Source: an uncultured Bacilli bacterium (GTDB lineage: Bacteria > Bacillota_I > Bacilli_A > RF39 > UBA660). Taken from it: 64,000 bases of DNA. The translations under genes and the position numbers were made by a program. Below, piece after piece: positions 42,813-50,910 of the stretch; positions within the stretch are counted from its first letter, which is position 1, and the number at the start of each line of letters is the position of its first letter. The notes below the pieces were generated by a model. It saw only the letters and a list, made by a program, of their open reading frames with translations, did no database searches and was not told where the DNA came from. The DNA lies in contig CAKOPK010000004.1 of assembly GCA_934099115.1 (NCBI GenBank), forward strand, positions 19,594 to 83,593, in the 5' to 3' direction.

Positions 42813-43245
42813 AATACTTCTTAAACTCTTCACGGTTGTGCTCTGTTGTTGCTAATAATTTTTCTGCTAAAGAAACAATTTCTTCATCTTGTTCCTGATA
42901 AGCATTTAATTTTTCTTGAATGGCTACTGCTCCTTTTTCATTTCCTTCCATCATTAATTTAACAATTTTTTTATCATCGGCATTTATAGTCATCGCTTCA
43001 GTCATTAATTTACTAGCAAGCTCTTTTACTTTTCCTATTTCTTCTTCTTTAGCACCATACGCTAAAAGTATTTCTCTAGCATGCTTACAAATATCCTCGT
43101 ATTCTTTTCTTTGACTTTCAATAATTTTAGAAATCTTACTACTTTCTACTTTTCCTAAGACGTTGTCAATTCCTAAAATACCCATTTCGGCGTTTTGATA
43201 AATTAAATTTAAAAATATAATATGTTCATTTTCTTTTTCTTTCAT
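42808..43245 (-). CDS. Helical-bundle protein, ferritin-like
   Basis: A 145-residue, all-helical soluble protein (FLNLIYQNAEMGILGID; IIESQRKEYEDICKHARE; EGNEKGAVAIQEKLNAY). The four-helix pattern and spacing of Glu/His resemble small ferritin-like proteins common in Firmicutes, but classical ExxH iron sites are not obvious. The function is unknown. It starts directly after the RNase J-like gene's terminator hairpin. Confidence 0.65.
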   Translation of the reverse strand: MKEKENEHIIFLNLIYQNAEMGILGIDNVLGKVESSKISKIIESQRKEYEDICKHAREILLAYGAKEEEIGKVKELASKLMTEAMTINADDKKIVKLMMEGNEKGAVAIQEKLNAYQEQDEEIVSLAEKLLATTEHNREEFKKYL

Positions 43246-43272
43246 AAAAAATCACCCATTTATAGTATGGGT
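43245..43272 (-). terminator. Terminator of the RNase J-like gene
   Basis: ACCCAT and ATGGGT arms (43254-43272), followed on the minus strand by GATTTTTT. The T-run abuts the next gene's start codon, so the hairpin may also affect that gene's translation. Confidence 0.55.
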
Positions 43273-43285
43273 AATTTCTTATGTT

Positions 43286-44920
43286 TTATACTTCTTGAAC
43301 AACCGCGATAATCATTGGTTTACATTCTGTTTCTTCATATAAATACTTAGAAAGCTCATCTCTTATTTCTGTTTTAATTTTATTATAATCTACAAAATTT
43401 GGAGTTATATTGCGTTCAATTATTACAGTACATATTTTCTTAATTTCACTAATCATATCTAGAGAGTCTTTAATATAGATAAATCCTCTTGTTGTTACTT
43501 CTGGCCCTACTAGTAATACCTTATCTTGTTTAGAGACTGTGGCACTAATTAAGACAATACCATTTTCACTTAACATTTCTCTATCTTTAATAACTAATTC
43601 ACCAATATCATCACTTGATTTACCATCAATTAGACAGTCATTTACTTTAATTTTATCGCCTTTGCAAACTAATTCACCATTAATTAATTCAATTATTTCA
43701 CCATTTTGCTTTAATATAACATTTTCTTTTGGCATTCCTAGACTATAAGCTAAATCAGCATTTCCTACCATGTAACGATATTCACCTTTTACGGGCATGT
43801 AATATTTTGGACGCATAAGCTTAAGCATTTGCATTAAGTCTTCACTAGAAGCATGATGTAAAATCGTCTTATCACTTGGGATATTTACTATTTCACAGCC
43901 AAATTCTGCTAAATCATTTTCTAATTTTACTAATACTTTTTCGTTACTATCATATCTTGGCTCTGCAAATACAATTGTGTCATTTTGCTTTAATTTTATA
44001 AACTTATCATAACCATTATATATTTTACTCATAGCTGCATATGGGCTAGATTTATCATCACATATTAATAAGATAGAATTACTATCATTTATATTAGATA
44101 AATCTCCTAGTAAGCCTTCTTCTGCAGTTAAATATTTTTCCTTTAAGCCAAAATTTACCATGTTTTGAAGACGTTTTCCCATTATTACTATTTTGCGATG
44201 AGAATTAGCAGCGGCTTTAAATATTTCTTCAATCGTATATAAATGGGTTGGTAAAACCATAAATAATACTCTACCATCAGCATTTTTTATAGTATTTGCA
44301 AAGTGTCCTTCTAACTTGTGATTAGGGCTTGTATGACCTATGTTTTCACTAAATACAGATTCACTTAATAAACATAAAACTCCTTGTTTTCCAACGTATG
44401 CTATTTTTCCTAAATCCATATCGTAGGCTCCCATCATAGATGGGTCAAAGATAAAATCTCCTGTATAACAAATGGCTCCGTCTTTAGTGTTAATAACATA
44501 CATAACTGCATCAGGACAACTATGACTGACACTGATTGGGAATATGCTTACATGACCAAAATTCATTTTTTTATGGGCTTTTATTTCAATAATGTTTTCT
44601 TTATTAACACCCATTTCCATTAATACATATTTTGTAAATTTGGTCGCGTATACTTTTAAATTTGGTATTACACTTAATAAATCATTGGTTGCTCCCATAT
44701 TTTCATAGTGACCATGGGAAATAAATAAGCCTTTTATTCTCTTCTTATTCTTTACTAGATAAGAAAAATCGGGAATGATATAATCAATTCCAAGCATGTT
44801 TCCACTCGCATACTTAAGTCCACAATCAAACACAAAAATATCTTTATCTATTTCAACACAATATATATTTTTACCATTTTCGTCTAGTCCACCCAAACTA
44901 AAAATCTTTATTTTACTCAT
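43286..44920 (-). CDS. RNase J-family protein with degenerate metal site
   Basis: A 544-residue beta-lactamase/beta-CASP protein of RNase J length. RNase J enzymes degrade and mature RNA from the 5' end and by internal cuts. The fold blocks are present: GGLDENGKN, SHGHYENMGA, VSHSCPDAVM, TGDFIFDP, LHHASSEDL, and MPVKGEYRYM. The metal-binding HxHxDH is H69-x-H71-x-E73-N74, and the usual PVHGEYR has Lys for His. H133, D155 and H356 are kept. This pattern resembles RNase J2, the weak partner of J1, so a structural or regulatory role is likely. An active J1-type copy should exist elsewhere. Confidence 0.85.
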   Translation of the reverse strand: MSKIKIFSLGGLDENGKNIYCVEIDKDIFVFDCGLKYASGNMLGIDYIIPDFSYLVKNKKRIKGLFISHGHYENMGATNDLLSVIPNLKVYATKFTKYVLMEMGVNKENIIEIKAHKKMNFGHVSIFPISVSHSCPDAVMYVINTKDGAICYTGDFIFDPSMMGAYDMDLGKIAYVGKQGVLCLLSESVFSENIGHTSPNHKLEGHFANTIKNADGRVLFMVLPTHLYTIEEIFKAAANSHRKIVIMGKRLQNMVNFGLKEKYLTAEEGLLGDLSNINDSNSILLICDDKSSPYAAMSKIYNGYDKFIKLKQNDTIVFAEPRYDSNEKVLVKLENDLAEFGCEIVNIPSDKTILHHASSEDLMQMLKLMRPKYYMPVKGEYRYMVGNADLAYSLGMPKENVILKQNGEIIELINGELVCKGDKIKVNDCLIDGKSSDDIGELVIKDREMLSENGIVLISATVSKQDKVLLVGPEVTTRGFIYIKDSLDMISEIKKICTVIIERNITPNFVDYNKIKTEIRDELSKYLYEETECKPMIIAVVQEV

Positions 44921-45040
44921 ACTATCATCTCATTTCTAAAAATATAAAATAAAAAAGTTTTAAGGCAAAAACATTATACCAAAAAACATTTTATAATTCA
45001 AGTTATTTACTTTTATATTAGAAGTTCTTTTATTTAACTT

Positions 45041-45820
45041 TTATTCAGTTATTAATTCGCTTAGGTTTACAATTGTTAAACCTTTATATTTTGCTAACAT
45101 TAATAAATAAATTACATCATCTAGTTTAGCTTCTTTTGTTAAATAAATAATTCCTCCGTTTAGTATACCCTTTTTAGTTTCCGTTAAATTACTTCCTGTT
45201 AGACGATATTCTGGTTCTACTAAATAATTTTTATTCTTAAGACAAATATCTTTATTTGAGGTATTTATAATGCAGATATGTTTATTTTCCTTATTTAAAT
45301 TTAAAGAATTTTCTAAAGACTTAAAATTGGTTACTTCATTATTAATCATTTCAAAATATGATTTAGATTTATATGTTTCTACTGTTACTAATAAAGATAA
45401 AGGAATCTTATTTGCTTTAAAATAATTACTAACATTTCCTTCGGTTTCACTAATAAAGCTTATTTTTTTTAATTTTGGGTTTCCCTTTTTAATTATTTTA
45501 TCTTTATGGTCTTCTAGGGATATTTCTGGTTTTATTTTATCAAATACTAAGAATGTATCTTGAAAAACGTTATTTTCTTGCATGCGATAAAAAGATTCTC
45601 GAGAGTTTACTTTTTGCCCACGAATTCCTGGAATAATTGTGTCTCCATCAATAATGGCAGATACTGCAGATATTTCATAGTCACTTTCTTTTTCTTTAAT
45701 AGCAATCATTAAAGGGTTTTTATTTAATACAATTGAAGATATTTGCTCTGTATAATAAAAGCTAAAGAGCATAATTAAAGCTAGGCCAAAATATTCATAA
45801 TATTTTTTCAAATTAACCAC
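45041..45820 (-). CDS. Membrane-anchored protein, possibly degenerate polysaccharide-deacetylase-like
   Basis: A 259-residue protein with one N-terminal membrane helix (about residues 9-26) and an extracellular domain. The block GDTIIPGIRGQKVNSRESFYRMQ, followed by alternating strands and an ending LAKYKGLTIVNLSEL, recalls divergent polysaccharide deacetylase-like proteins of Firmicutes. The metal-binding Asp/His motifs are not visible. Function unknown. A single gene between the RNase J-like and Xre genes. Confidence 0.55.
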   Translation of the reverse strand: MVNLKKYYEYFGLALIMLFSFYYTEQISSIVLNKNPLMIAIKEKESDYEISAVSAIIDGDTIIPGIRGQKVNSRESFYRMQENNVFQDTFLVFDKIKPEISLEDHKDKIIKKGNPKLKKISFISETEGNVSNYFKANKIPLSLLVTVETYKSKSYFEMINNEVTNFKSLENSLNLNKENKHICIINTSNKDICLKNKNYLVEPEYRLTGSNLTETKKGILNGGIIYLTKEAKLDDVIYLLMLAKYKGLTIVNLSELITE

Positions 45821-45840
45821 CTAAAAAATTATATGCAAAA

Positions 45841-45866
45841 AAAAATAGCTAATTACTGTTTAGCCA
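45841..45866 (-). terminator. Terminator of the Xre regulator
   Basis: GCTAA and TTAGC arms around ACAGTAA near the stop codon, followed on the minus strand by TATTTTTTTTT. Confidence 0.6.
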
Positions 45867-46219
45867 ATTTCTTTTTTAATCAAATCTGCACCTCTTTTAG
45901 GGTCTTCTAGAAGAATATCATATACTAACTTATTTTTCTTTAATTCTTCAATAAAGATAATTTCTTCTTTTGTCATTGATGCATAAATTTCATTGTTATC
46001 TTTATCACTAGTTTTTACTAGATAATCTGTTCCTAAAAGATAGTCAGCACTTACTCCAAAAACGAGCATCATTTCTATTACTGCTTCCAAAGTTGGATTT
46101 CTTGTTTCTTTTTCATAACAACAAATAGCTGATTTGCCTACGCCGATTAAATCTCCTAACTTTTCTTGAGTTAAACCTTTGGCTTTTCTTGCCTCTCTTA
46201 GCCTACTTCCGTTTAACAT
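45860..46219 (-). CDS. Xre-family transcriptional regulator
   Basis: A 119-residue protein with an N-terminal HTH (LREARKAKGLTQEKLGDLIG, residues 6-60, and the WY-like SAICCYEKETRNP turn), then a helical C-terminal part that may dimerise. The targets are unknown; the intergenic region upstream (46220-46364) may hold its operator. A degenerate relative of phage or stress-response repressors. Confidence 0.85.
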   Translation of the reverse strand: MLNGSRLREARKAKGLTQEKLGDLIGVGKSAICCYEKETRNPTLEAVIEMMLVFGVSADYLLGTDYLVKTSDKDNNEIYASMTKEEIIFIEELKKNKLVYDILLEDPKRGADLIKKEIG

Positions 46220-46356
46220 CCCATCACCCTCGTTCTAAACTTGATTATAACTTTACTTCATTTATATTTGGGATTTTTTCACCTATGGTAAAAATTACCA
46301 ATAAATTTTAATTAATTATCAAGCATATTGAGGTAAATTTCAACCAAAATTAAAAG

Positions 46357-46379
46357 AAAGTGGCTTAATTTTCCACTTT
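46357..46379 (-). terminator. ssb terminator
   Basis: AAGTGG and CCACTT arms around CTTAATTTT, overlapping the ssb stop codon, followed on the minus strand by TCTTTT. Confidence 0.55.
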
Positions 46380-46694
46380 TTTGGTCGAAATAAAGGTTAT
46401 TTTTTCAACGATTACTTCTAAAGTACTTCTATGCTCTTTTTCACTAGTTTCAAAATTATAAGATTGTAGTTTTCCCCTTATTCCCACTAAATCTCCTTTA
46501 TGACAATAATTTTTTGTAGCTCCTGCTATACCATTCCATAAGACACATTTTACAAAGTCAGCATCATTATTGCCTTCTAAATTCTTATAGTCACGAGAGA
46601 CTGCAATTCTGATTGTAGTTCGATAGGTTCCATCTGTTAATTCTCTTATTTCTGGGTCACTGGTAAGTCTACCAACCAAAACCACTTGATTCAT
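46365..46694 (-). CDS. ssb: Single-stranded DNA-binding protein, short form
   Basis: A 109-residue OB-fold protein (NQVVLVGRLTSDPEIRE; RTTIRIAVSRDY; DFVKCVLWNGIA; GDLVGIRGKLQSYNF). SSB proteins coat ssDNA in replication and repair. It ends just after the OB fold and lacks the flexible tail with the acidic DDIPF-type tip that recruits partners. So it may be a secondary SSB (as SsbB-type) while the main SSB is elsewhere. It has a good promoter at 46718-46747 and its own terminator. Confidence 0.9.
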   Translation of the reverse strand: MNQVVLVGRLTSDPEIRELTDGTYRTTIRIAVSRDYKNLEGNNDADFVKCVLWNGIAGATKNYCHKGDLVGIRGKLQSYNFETSEKEHRSTLEVIVEKITFISTKKVEN

Positions 46695-46717
46695 GCTTTT
46701 CCCTCCTTTCTAAAGGA

Positions 46718-46747
46718 AATATAGCATTTTTAATTCCTCTTTGTCAA
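46718..46747 (-). promoter_or_regulatory. ssb promoter
   Basis: TTGACA (46747-46742), an 18-base spacer, and TATATT (46723-46718), followed by AAAGGAGGG before the start codon. Confidence 0.7.
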
Positions 46748-46752
46748 AAACG

Positions 46753-46784
46753 AAAAAAACAAAATTTGCTAACAAGAAATTTTG
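46753..46784 (-). terminator. sufB terminator
   Basis: CAAAATTT and AAATTTTG arms (46760-46784), followed on the minus strand by TTTTTTT. Confidence 0.65.
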
Positions 46785-46841
46785 CTTTTTTATATACCAA
46801 TTTTTATAAATTAGTTAGATAAATAACTAAAATCTGCATAA

Positions 46842-48137
46842 TTAATTATTTTTCAATAAACGATTTAATTCTACTGCATATTCTAAAGGTAGTTCATGTT
46901 TAAAGTCACTTATAAAGCCCATGATTAATAATTCTTTTGCTAAATCTTCGCTTAAGCCTTTGCTCATTAAATAAAATAGCTTTTCTTGGCTAACTTTAGA
47001 AATTGTTGCTTCATGTTCTAGAATAGAACTTTTATTATTTACAATATTATCAGGATAGGTATCACTTTTAGAAATTGGATCTAGAATGATAGTATCACAT
47101 TTAATAGAAGCTTGAGAATTGATAGCATTTTTTGTAATTTTAGTAGTGCCTCTATAATTGCTTACCCCACCATTTAAAGCGATAGATTTACTTACAATAT
47201 TACTTTTAGTATTTTTTCCTAAATGAATCATTTTTGCTCCAGCATCTAAGACTTGGTCAGCATTTGCATAAGCGATACTAATGGAATTTCCTACGGCATA
47301 ATCTCCTTTTAAGATACAGGATGGATACTTCATTGTAACTCCACTTCCAACATTGCCATCAATCCATTGCATAAATCCAGATTCTTCTACAATAGCTCTT
47401 TTAGTAACTAAATTGTAAACATCTTTACTCCAGTTTTGAATTGTAGAATATTTACAACTGGCATTTTTCCCAACATAGATTTCTACTACTCCGGCATGTA
47501 GACTAGTGCTAGAATAACTTCTTGCTGTACAGCCTTCAATATATTCTAATTCGGCATAATCATCTACTATAATGATTGTTCTTTCAAATTGGCCAAGATT
47601 TTCTGTATCGATACGAAAGTAACTTTGTAACGGGCGGTCTAATTTAGTGTGTTTTGGAATATAAATAAAAGAACCTCCACTCCAAAAAGCACTGTTTAAA
47701 GCAGTATATTTGTTTTCATTGTATTTTACAAGATTATTAAAATGTTTTTTAAATAGTTCTGGATATTTTTTTAGAGCATCATCCGTACTTGTAAAGATAA
47801 TACCACTGTCTTTATCTTTCATATTGTGATATATGACTTCACTTTCATATTGATTAGTAACACCATATAAGTATTCTTGCTCTGCTTTTACTACCCCTAA
47901 ATCACAAAAAGTTCCATAGATGTTTTGTTCTACTTTATTCCATTCATCAGTCATTTCATTTTTATTTTCTTTATAATACACAATTTTATCAAAATCGATA
48001 TTTAAAGTTGGACCAAATGATGGTTCATCCATTTCATTAAAAGTTTCTAATGCTTGTAAACGAAAATTAAGCATCCATTCTGGCTCTTTTTTCTTTTTAC
48101 TTAAATCTATAACGTATTTTTTATCTAATTGTGTCAT
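46842..48137 (-). CDS. sufB: Fe-S cluster assembly scaffold protein SufB
   Basis: SufB is the scaffold subunit on which the SUF system builds iron-sulfur clusters. The start is ATG 48137 (MTQLDKKYV), 8 bases after TGGGGTAA. The 431-residue product shows AFWSGGSFIYIPK, YFRIDTENLGQFERT, YAELEYIEGCTA, HAGVVEIYVG, KYSTIQNW, GSGVTMKYPSC and HEATISKVSQ. These are typical SufB blocks. The genes sufC, sufD, sufS and sufU, usually in the same operon, are not near; the gene stands alone between two intergenic regions with its own terminator. Confidence 0.94.
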   Translation of the reverse strand: MTQLDKKYVIDLSKKKKEPEWMLNFRLQALETFNEMDEPSFGPTLNIDFDKIVYYKENKNEMTDEWNKVEQNIYGTFCDLGVVKAEQEYLYGVTNQYESEVIYHNMKDKDSGIIFTSTDDALKKYPELFKKHFNNLVKYNENKYTALNSAFWSGGSFIYIPKHTKLDRPLQSYFRIDTENLGQFERTIIIVDDYAELEYIEGCTARSYSSTSLHAGVVEIYVGKNASCKYSTIQNWSKDVYNLVTKRAIVEESGFMQWIDGNVGSGVTMKYPSCILKGDYAVGNSISIAYANADQVLDAGAKMIHLGKNTKSNIVSKSIALNGGVSNYRGTTKITKNAINSQASIKCDTIILDPISKSDTYPDNIVNNKSSILEHEATISKVSQEKLFYLMSKGLSEDLAKELLIMGFISDFKHELPLEYAVELNRLLKNN

Positions 48138-48151
48138 AATAATTACCCCAG

Positions 48152-48180
48152 AAACATTATACAACAAATTCCGTTATTTG
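48152..48180 (-). promoter_or_regulatory. Probable sufB promoter
   Basis: TATAAT with a weak TAAACA box 17 bases upstream on the minus strand, about 15 bases before the sufB start. Confidence 0.4.
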
Positions 48181-48323
48181 TTTAGAATTTTTTGCCTTAC
48201 AGATTCATAATTGTTTTGTTAGTTAACTGCAATAAATTTTTTTGGTTTTTTTGTATGGTATATATTGTTTTTTTTATGTTTTTTTGATACAATGATAAAG
48301 TATAGAGAGGCAAAGTGATCGCT

Positions 48324-49055
48324 ATGAATCAAAGTTATACGAATAGTCCAATAGATTTACCAAATAAAAAAGTAGATTATAATAGTTTAACCGAAACAAA
48401 AGTTGTAAACATTAATGATTTTATTTTTAATCAAAATTTAGAATTTTATCCTAATTTATCTAATATTAGTTGTCAAGATAATACTTTGATTTATAAAGAA
48501 AATGATGAAGAATTAGCAAGAGAAGTTTTGACTTTTGATTTAAGAACTCTTCCAGGTAGTGTATGGACATTATCACCAAAAGAATTTTTAAGCGTTATTA
48601 AAATAAATAAGGATTGTAAAGGATTGTTAGAGTTTGCTAGTTTGTTAAATCAAAAAGCTTTTGATCAGTTTATAATAAATAATGATGAATTAGAATTAAA
48701 AGTTTCTAATTATATGAGTTTATATTTTAGTATTAAGGAATCTTTTTCTCTTCTTACAGAAGATAATAAAATTTTTATTAGTAATATGGAGACTTTAATA
48801 GCAACTACTCCTAAAGAAACTGCGATTGGAGCGATAGTAAATAAGAAGTTAGACGAATATTTAGAACTTACTAAAACTATTGGAGATGAAAAAGGAAAGA
48901 CAATGGCTTTAGTTTTAAAAAATAAAAATTTGCCATCTTTAATTGAAGAAGATGTTCCTGTTCGAATTACCAAGGCTGGTTATATTAATATTGCTATTTT
49001 ATTATATGGCATGATTAATATTGCTTTTATCGTTGCTGTTGCACTTATGAAGTAG
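48324..49055 (+). CDS. Tail-anchored membrane protein of unknown function
   Basis: A 243-residue protein with no signal peptide, a soluble mixed domain (REVLTFDLRTLPGSVW; SPKEFLSVIKI; NMETLIATTPKETAIGA) and one C-terminal membrane helix (about 220-240). That layout places the bulk in the cytoplasm. The start is ATG 48324, with GTGATC four bases upstream, which can pair with an extended anti-Shine-Dalgarno (GGATCACCTCC); a GTG at 48315 is an alternative. It ends at a hairpin overlapping the stop, directly before tmRNA. The family is not recognised. Confidence 0.65.
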   Translation: MNQSYTNSPIDLPNKKVDYNSLTETKVVNINDFIFNQNLEFYPNLSNISCQDNTLIYKENDEELAREVLTFDLRTLPGSVWTLSPKEFLSVIKINKDCKGLLEFASLLNQKAFDQFIINNDELELKVSNYMSLYFSIKESFSLLTEDNKIFISNMETLIATTPKETAIGAIVNKKLDEYLELTKTIGDEKGKTMALVLKNKNLPSLIEEDVPVRITKAGYINIAILLYGMINIAFIVAVALMK

Positions 49056-49071
49056 AAATACTTCTTTTTTT
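49049..49071 (+). terminator. Terminator between the tail-anchored protein and tmRNA
   Basis: GAAGTA and TACTTC arms with a GAAA loop overlap the stop codon and are followed by seven T. Confidence 0.75.
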
Positions 49072-49084
49072 CTTTTTTCTGTGT

Positions 49085-49090
49085 TATAAT
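49085..49090 (+). promoter_or_regulatory. tmRNA -10 box
   Basis: TATAAT 11 bases before the mature 5' end of tmRNA. The expected -35 region is T-rich (TTCTTT-like) and poor. Confidence 0.55.
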
Positions 49091-49100
49091 ACTGTTATCT

Positions 49101-49471
49101 GGGGTAGCCTAGGTTTCGACATGTATTACTAGATAAGACTGCAAGTGGGAGTGACACCTTAAGTCTAAAATTAAATTTAAATGACAAGAATGAAAGTTCT
49201 TTTGCTCCAAATGCTTATGCATTTGCCTAATTAATTAAATAGGATAAGCAAGCTTCCCTTTATTTTGCTTATAGGATAAAGAAGAGGCTCATATATATAA
49301 GCTATAGTAATTATTCGTTTAAGATAATTACCGAAATTTTTGATTAAACTATGGTCTTTTTATAGGTTGGTCTTGAGCCAGTAGAAAGATGACTTTTAAA
49401 TCAAGCTAAACTTGTAGATGTTTTATCATAGAATATATTGGACAGGAGTTCGATTCTCCTCTACTCCACCA
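49101..49471 (+). ncRNA. ssrA: tmRNA
   Basis: tmRNA with SmpB frees stalled ribosomes and tags the product for proteolysis. The 5' end GGGGTAGCCTAGGTTTCGACA and 3' end GTTCGATTCTCCTCTACTCCACCA form the tRNA-like acceptor and T-arm with encoded CCA. The tag frame reads DKNESSFAPNAYAFA then TAA, possibly with a preceding non-encoded Ala. A tag ending AFA is like that of Mycoplasma rather than the ALAA/LAA of Bacillus. Several pseudoknot-like stretches lie downstream of the tag. The length is 371 bases. Confidence 0.95.
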
Positions 49472-49514
49472 AATTGATAGAAAACTTGAACTTTTCGAGT
49501 TTAAGTAATAAATG

Positions 49515-49539
49515 CTAACTAGAAATAGTTAGTTTTTTT
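49515..49539 (+). terminator. tmRNA terminator
   Basis: CTAACTA and TAGTTAG arms with a GAAA loop, followed by seven T. Confidence 0.75.
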
Positions 49540-49568
49540 GTTATTTAAGAAAGGAAAGTGATCGAGTT

Positions 49569-49835
49569 ATGACAATAGAAACTAAAAAACTTGTAATAAG
49601 TGAAGAATTAAAAAGAAAGGTTGAAATGATATGTAAGTTTGCTTATGTGGAATATTCCTTTACTAATGGATATATTATAAATCTTAAAAATACTAATATA
49701 GCCTATGTAAAACCCCATATTTTAAAAGTTAAAGACAATGACTACTTAATATTTGAAAATAGTGAAAATGTCTTTATAAACGGTTATAATAACAAAATTA
49801 AGTTTAAAGATTTAGCAGTATCCAGTCTTTTATAA
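49569..49835 (+). CDS. Small protein of unknown function
   Basis: An 88-residue soluble protein with an N-terminal helix (SEELKRKVEMICKF) and then a strand-rich part. The ATG has AAGGAAAGTGATCG upstream, the same extended ribosome site as the gene at 48324. No family is recognised. It ends before a strong hairpin and lies next to a HTH-membrane regulator and a DUF3781 gene, so the stretch 49.5-51.2 kb looks like a small accessory island. Confidence 0.6.
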   Translation: MTIETKKLVISEELKRKVEMICKFAYVEYSFTNGYIINLKNTNIAYVKPHILKVKDNDYLIFENSENVFINGYNNKIKFKDLAVSSLL

Positions 49836-49860
49836 GAAACTATTGACAAATTAGAAAAAG

Positions 49861-49894
49861 AAAGACTAACATAGACAAAATAATGTTAGTCTTT
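49861..49894 (+). terminator. Terminator of the 88-residue gene
   Basis: AAAGACTAACAT and ATGTTAGTCTTT, 12-base perfect arms; the T-run is short. Confidence 0.6.
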
Positions 49895-49949
49895 AATCAT
49901 CATATAAATTTCACAAAAAGTAACCAAAAAGTATGATATTATAAATATC

Positions 49950-50115
49950 AAAACCGTTATTTTATAAGGCCCAACTCTCATATAATCCTAATATCAACCC
50001 ACAAAGTAGGTTGAATTACGTAAGTACGGAATTAGTCTTGTGTAACACTAAACCCTTATGAAATAAGGAAAAGTTTAGTATAGTTGCACACGTTTCTTAT
50101 CCTGCTTTTTTACAT
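49950..50115. ncRNA. Unidentified structured RNA-like segment
   Basis: Within this stretch are TCAACC/GGTTGA (loop of nine), CTTAT/ATAAG with a GAAA loop, ACTAAAC/GTTTAGT enclosing it, and GTGTAA/TTGCAC outside that. Such nested pairing is more than expected for A/T-rich spacer. A TATTAT box lies near 49938. The 5' part TCATATAATCCTAAT looks like the start of adenine riboswitches, but the invariant core is missing. No RNA family is assigned. Confidence 0.35.
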
Positions 50116-50206
50116 ATATTAATATTTATATATAAAATCATCCTATTTATAAAAAGTAAAAAAGACCAACTATTAAAGTTGATCTCGACGATAAATTGTA
50201 ATTTAT

Positions 50207-50773
50207 TTAACAATGTCCACCATTATCCTTAAAATAAGAATTTATATATTCAATCATTATTTTTCCTCGATTAAATTTTTTATTTGTTAAAATATTCTCT
50301 ATATATTTGCTTCCACTAGCCTCAATTAAATTATCATCACTATCAGTTTCAACCATATATCGATATGTTTTATTATCAATAGTACATTCTAATTGTGTAG
50401 TTTGATTGCTAGTAATTGTTTCTGTTGAATTTCCTTTTTTCATACCAAATAAAAATATTGCAAGTATACATATTACAAAATATGTAACAAATAATATTCC
50501 TATAACTTTTAAAATTTTAATAATAATTCCTGCCAATTTTTCTGTATTGCTTACTTTATCAATAATAACTGATTTAACATCATTATTAAGCAATTCATCA
50601 ATACTTACATTTAATGCTTTAGATAAAAGTTTTAATTGTTCTGGATTAGGTGATGTTTCTCCTAATTCCCAATTCGATATTGTTTGTCTTGTGACATCAA
50701 TCTTTTCTGCTAATTGTTCTTGTGAAAGTTTTAAGTCCTTTCTTAACTTCTGAATATTATCTCCTAATTTCAT
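50207..50773 (-). CDS. HTH regulator with membrane helix
   Basis: A 188-residue protein. Residues 1-65 are an Xre/Cro-type HTH (LRKDLKLSQEQLAEKIDVTRQTISNWE), followed by a linker, a membrane helix (about 88-110) and an extracellular-looking tail of about 75 residues with Cys near both ends (ECTIDNKTYRY; GGHC). Such proteins may sense a signal at the membrane and regulate nearby genes. The target is likely local, with the DUF3781 gene upstream. An AAGGAAGG site precedes the ATG. Confidence 0.8.
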   Translation of the reverse strand: MKLGDNIQKLRKDLKLSQEQLAEKIDVTRQTISNWELGETSPNPEQLKLLSKALNVSIDELLNNDVKSVIIDKVSNTEKLAGIIIKILKVIGILFVTYFVICILAIFLFGMKKGNSTETITSNQTTQLECTIDNKTYRYMVETDSDDNLIEASGSKYIENILTNKKFNRGKIMIEYINSYFKDNGGHC

Positions 50774-50910
50774 TCATATTCCTTCCTTTCACTTACAATT
50801 ATACTTTTGCAAACTTTTGTAATCTACCAAATATCTTTGGAACTTTGTCAAAGGGTTTTAACATTTGCTTTGAAAATTACTATTTTTCTAACTAATTACT
50901 AAATTGTAAT

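Larger units (their letters stand above)
49836..50206. other. Intergenic region with terminator and unexplained structured segment
   Basis: 371 bases without a coding frame. A perfect 12-base hairpin (49861-49894) ends the small gene. Downstream, 49950-50115 has several nested inverted repeats, listed separately. The remainder to 50206 is A/T-rich and shows nothing else. Confidence 0.5.

Noticed and set aside
49965..50035. Adenine/guanine riboswitch
   Set aside because: Only the first 15 or so bases resemble one. The invariant core joining regions and the closing P1 strand are not found, and the following gene is on the other strand.
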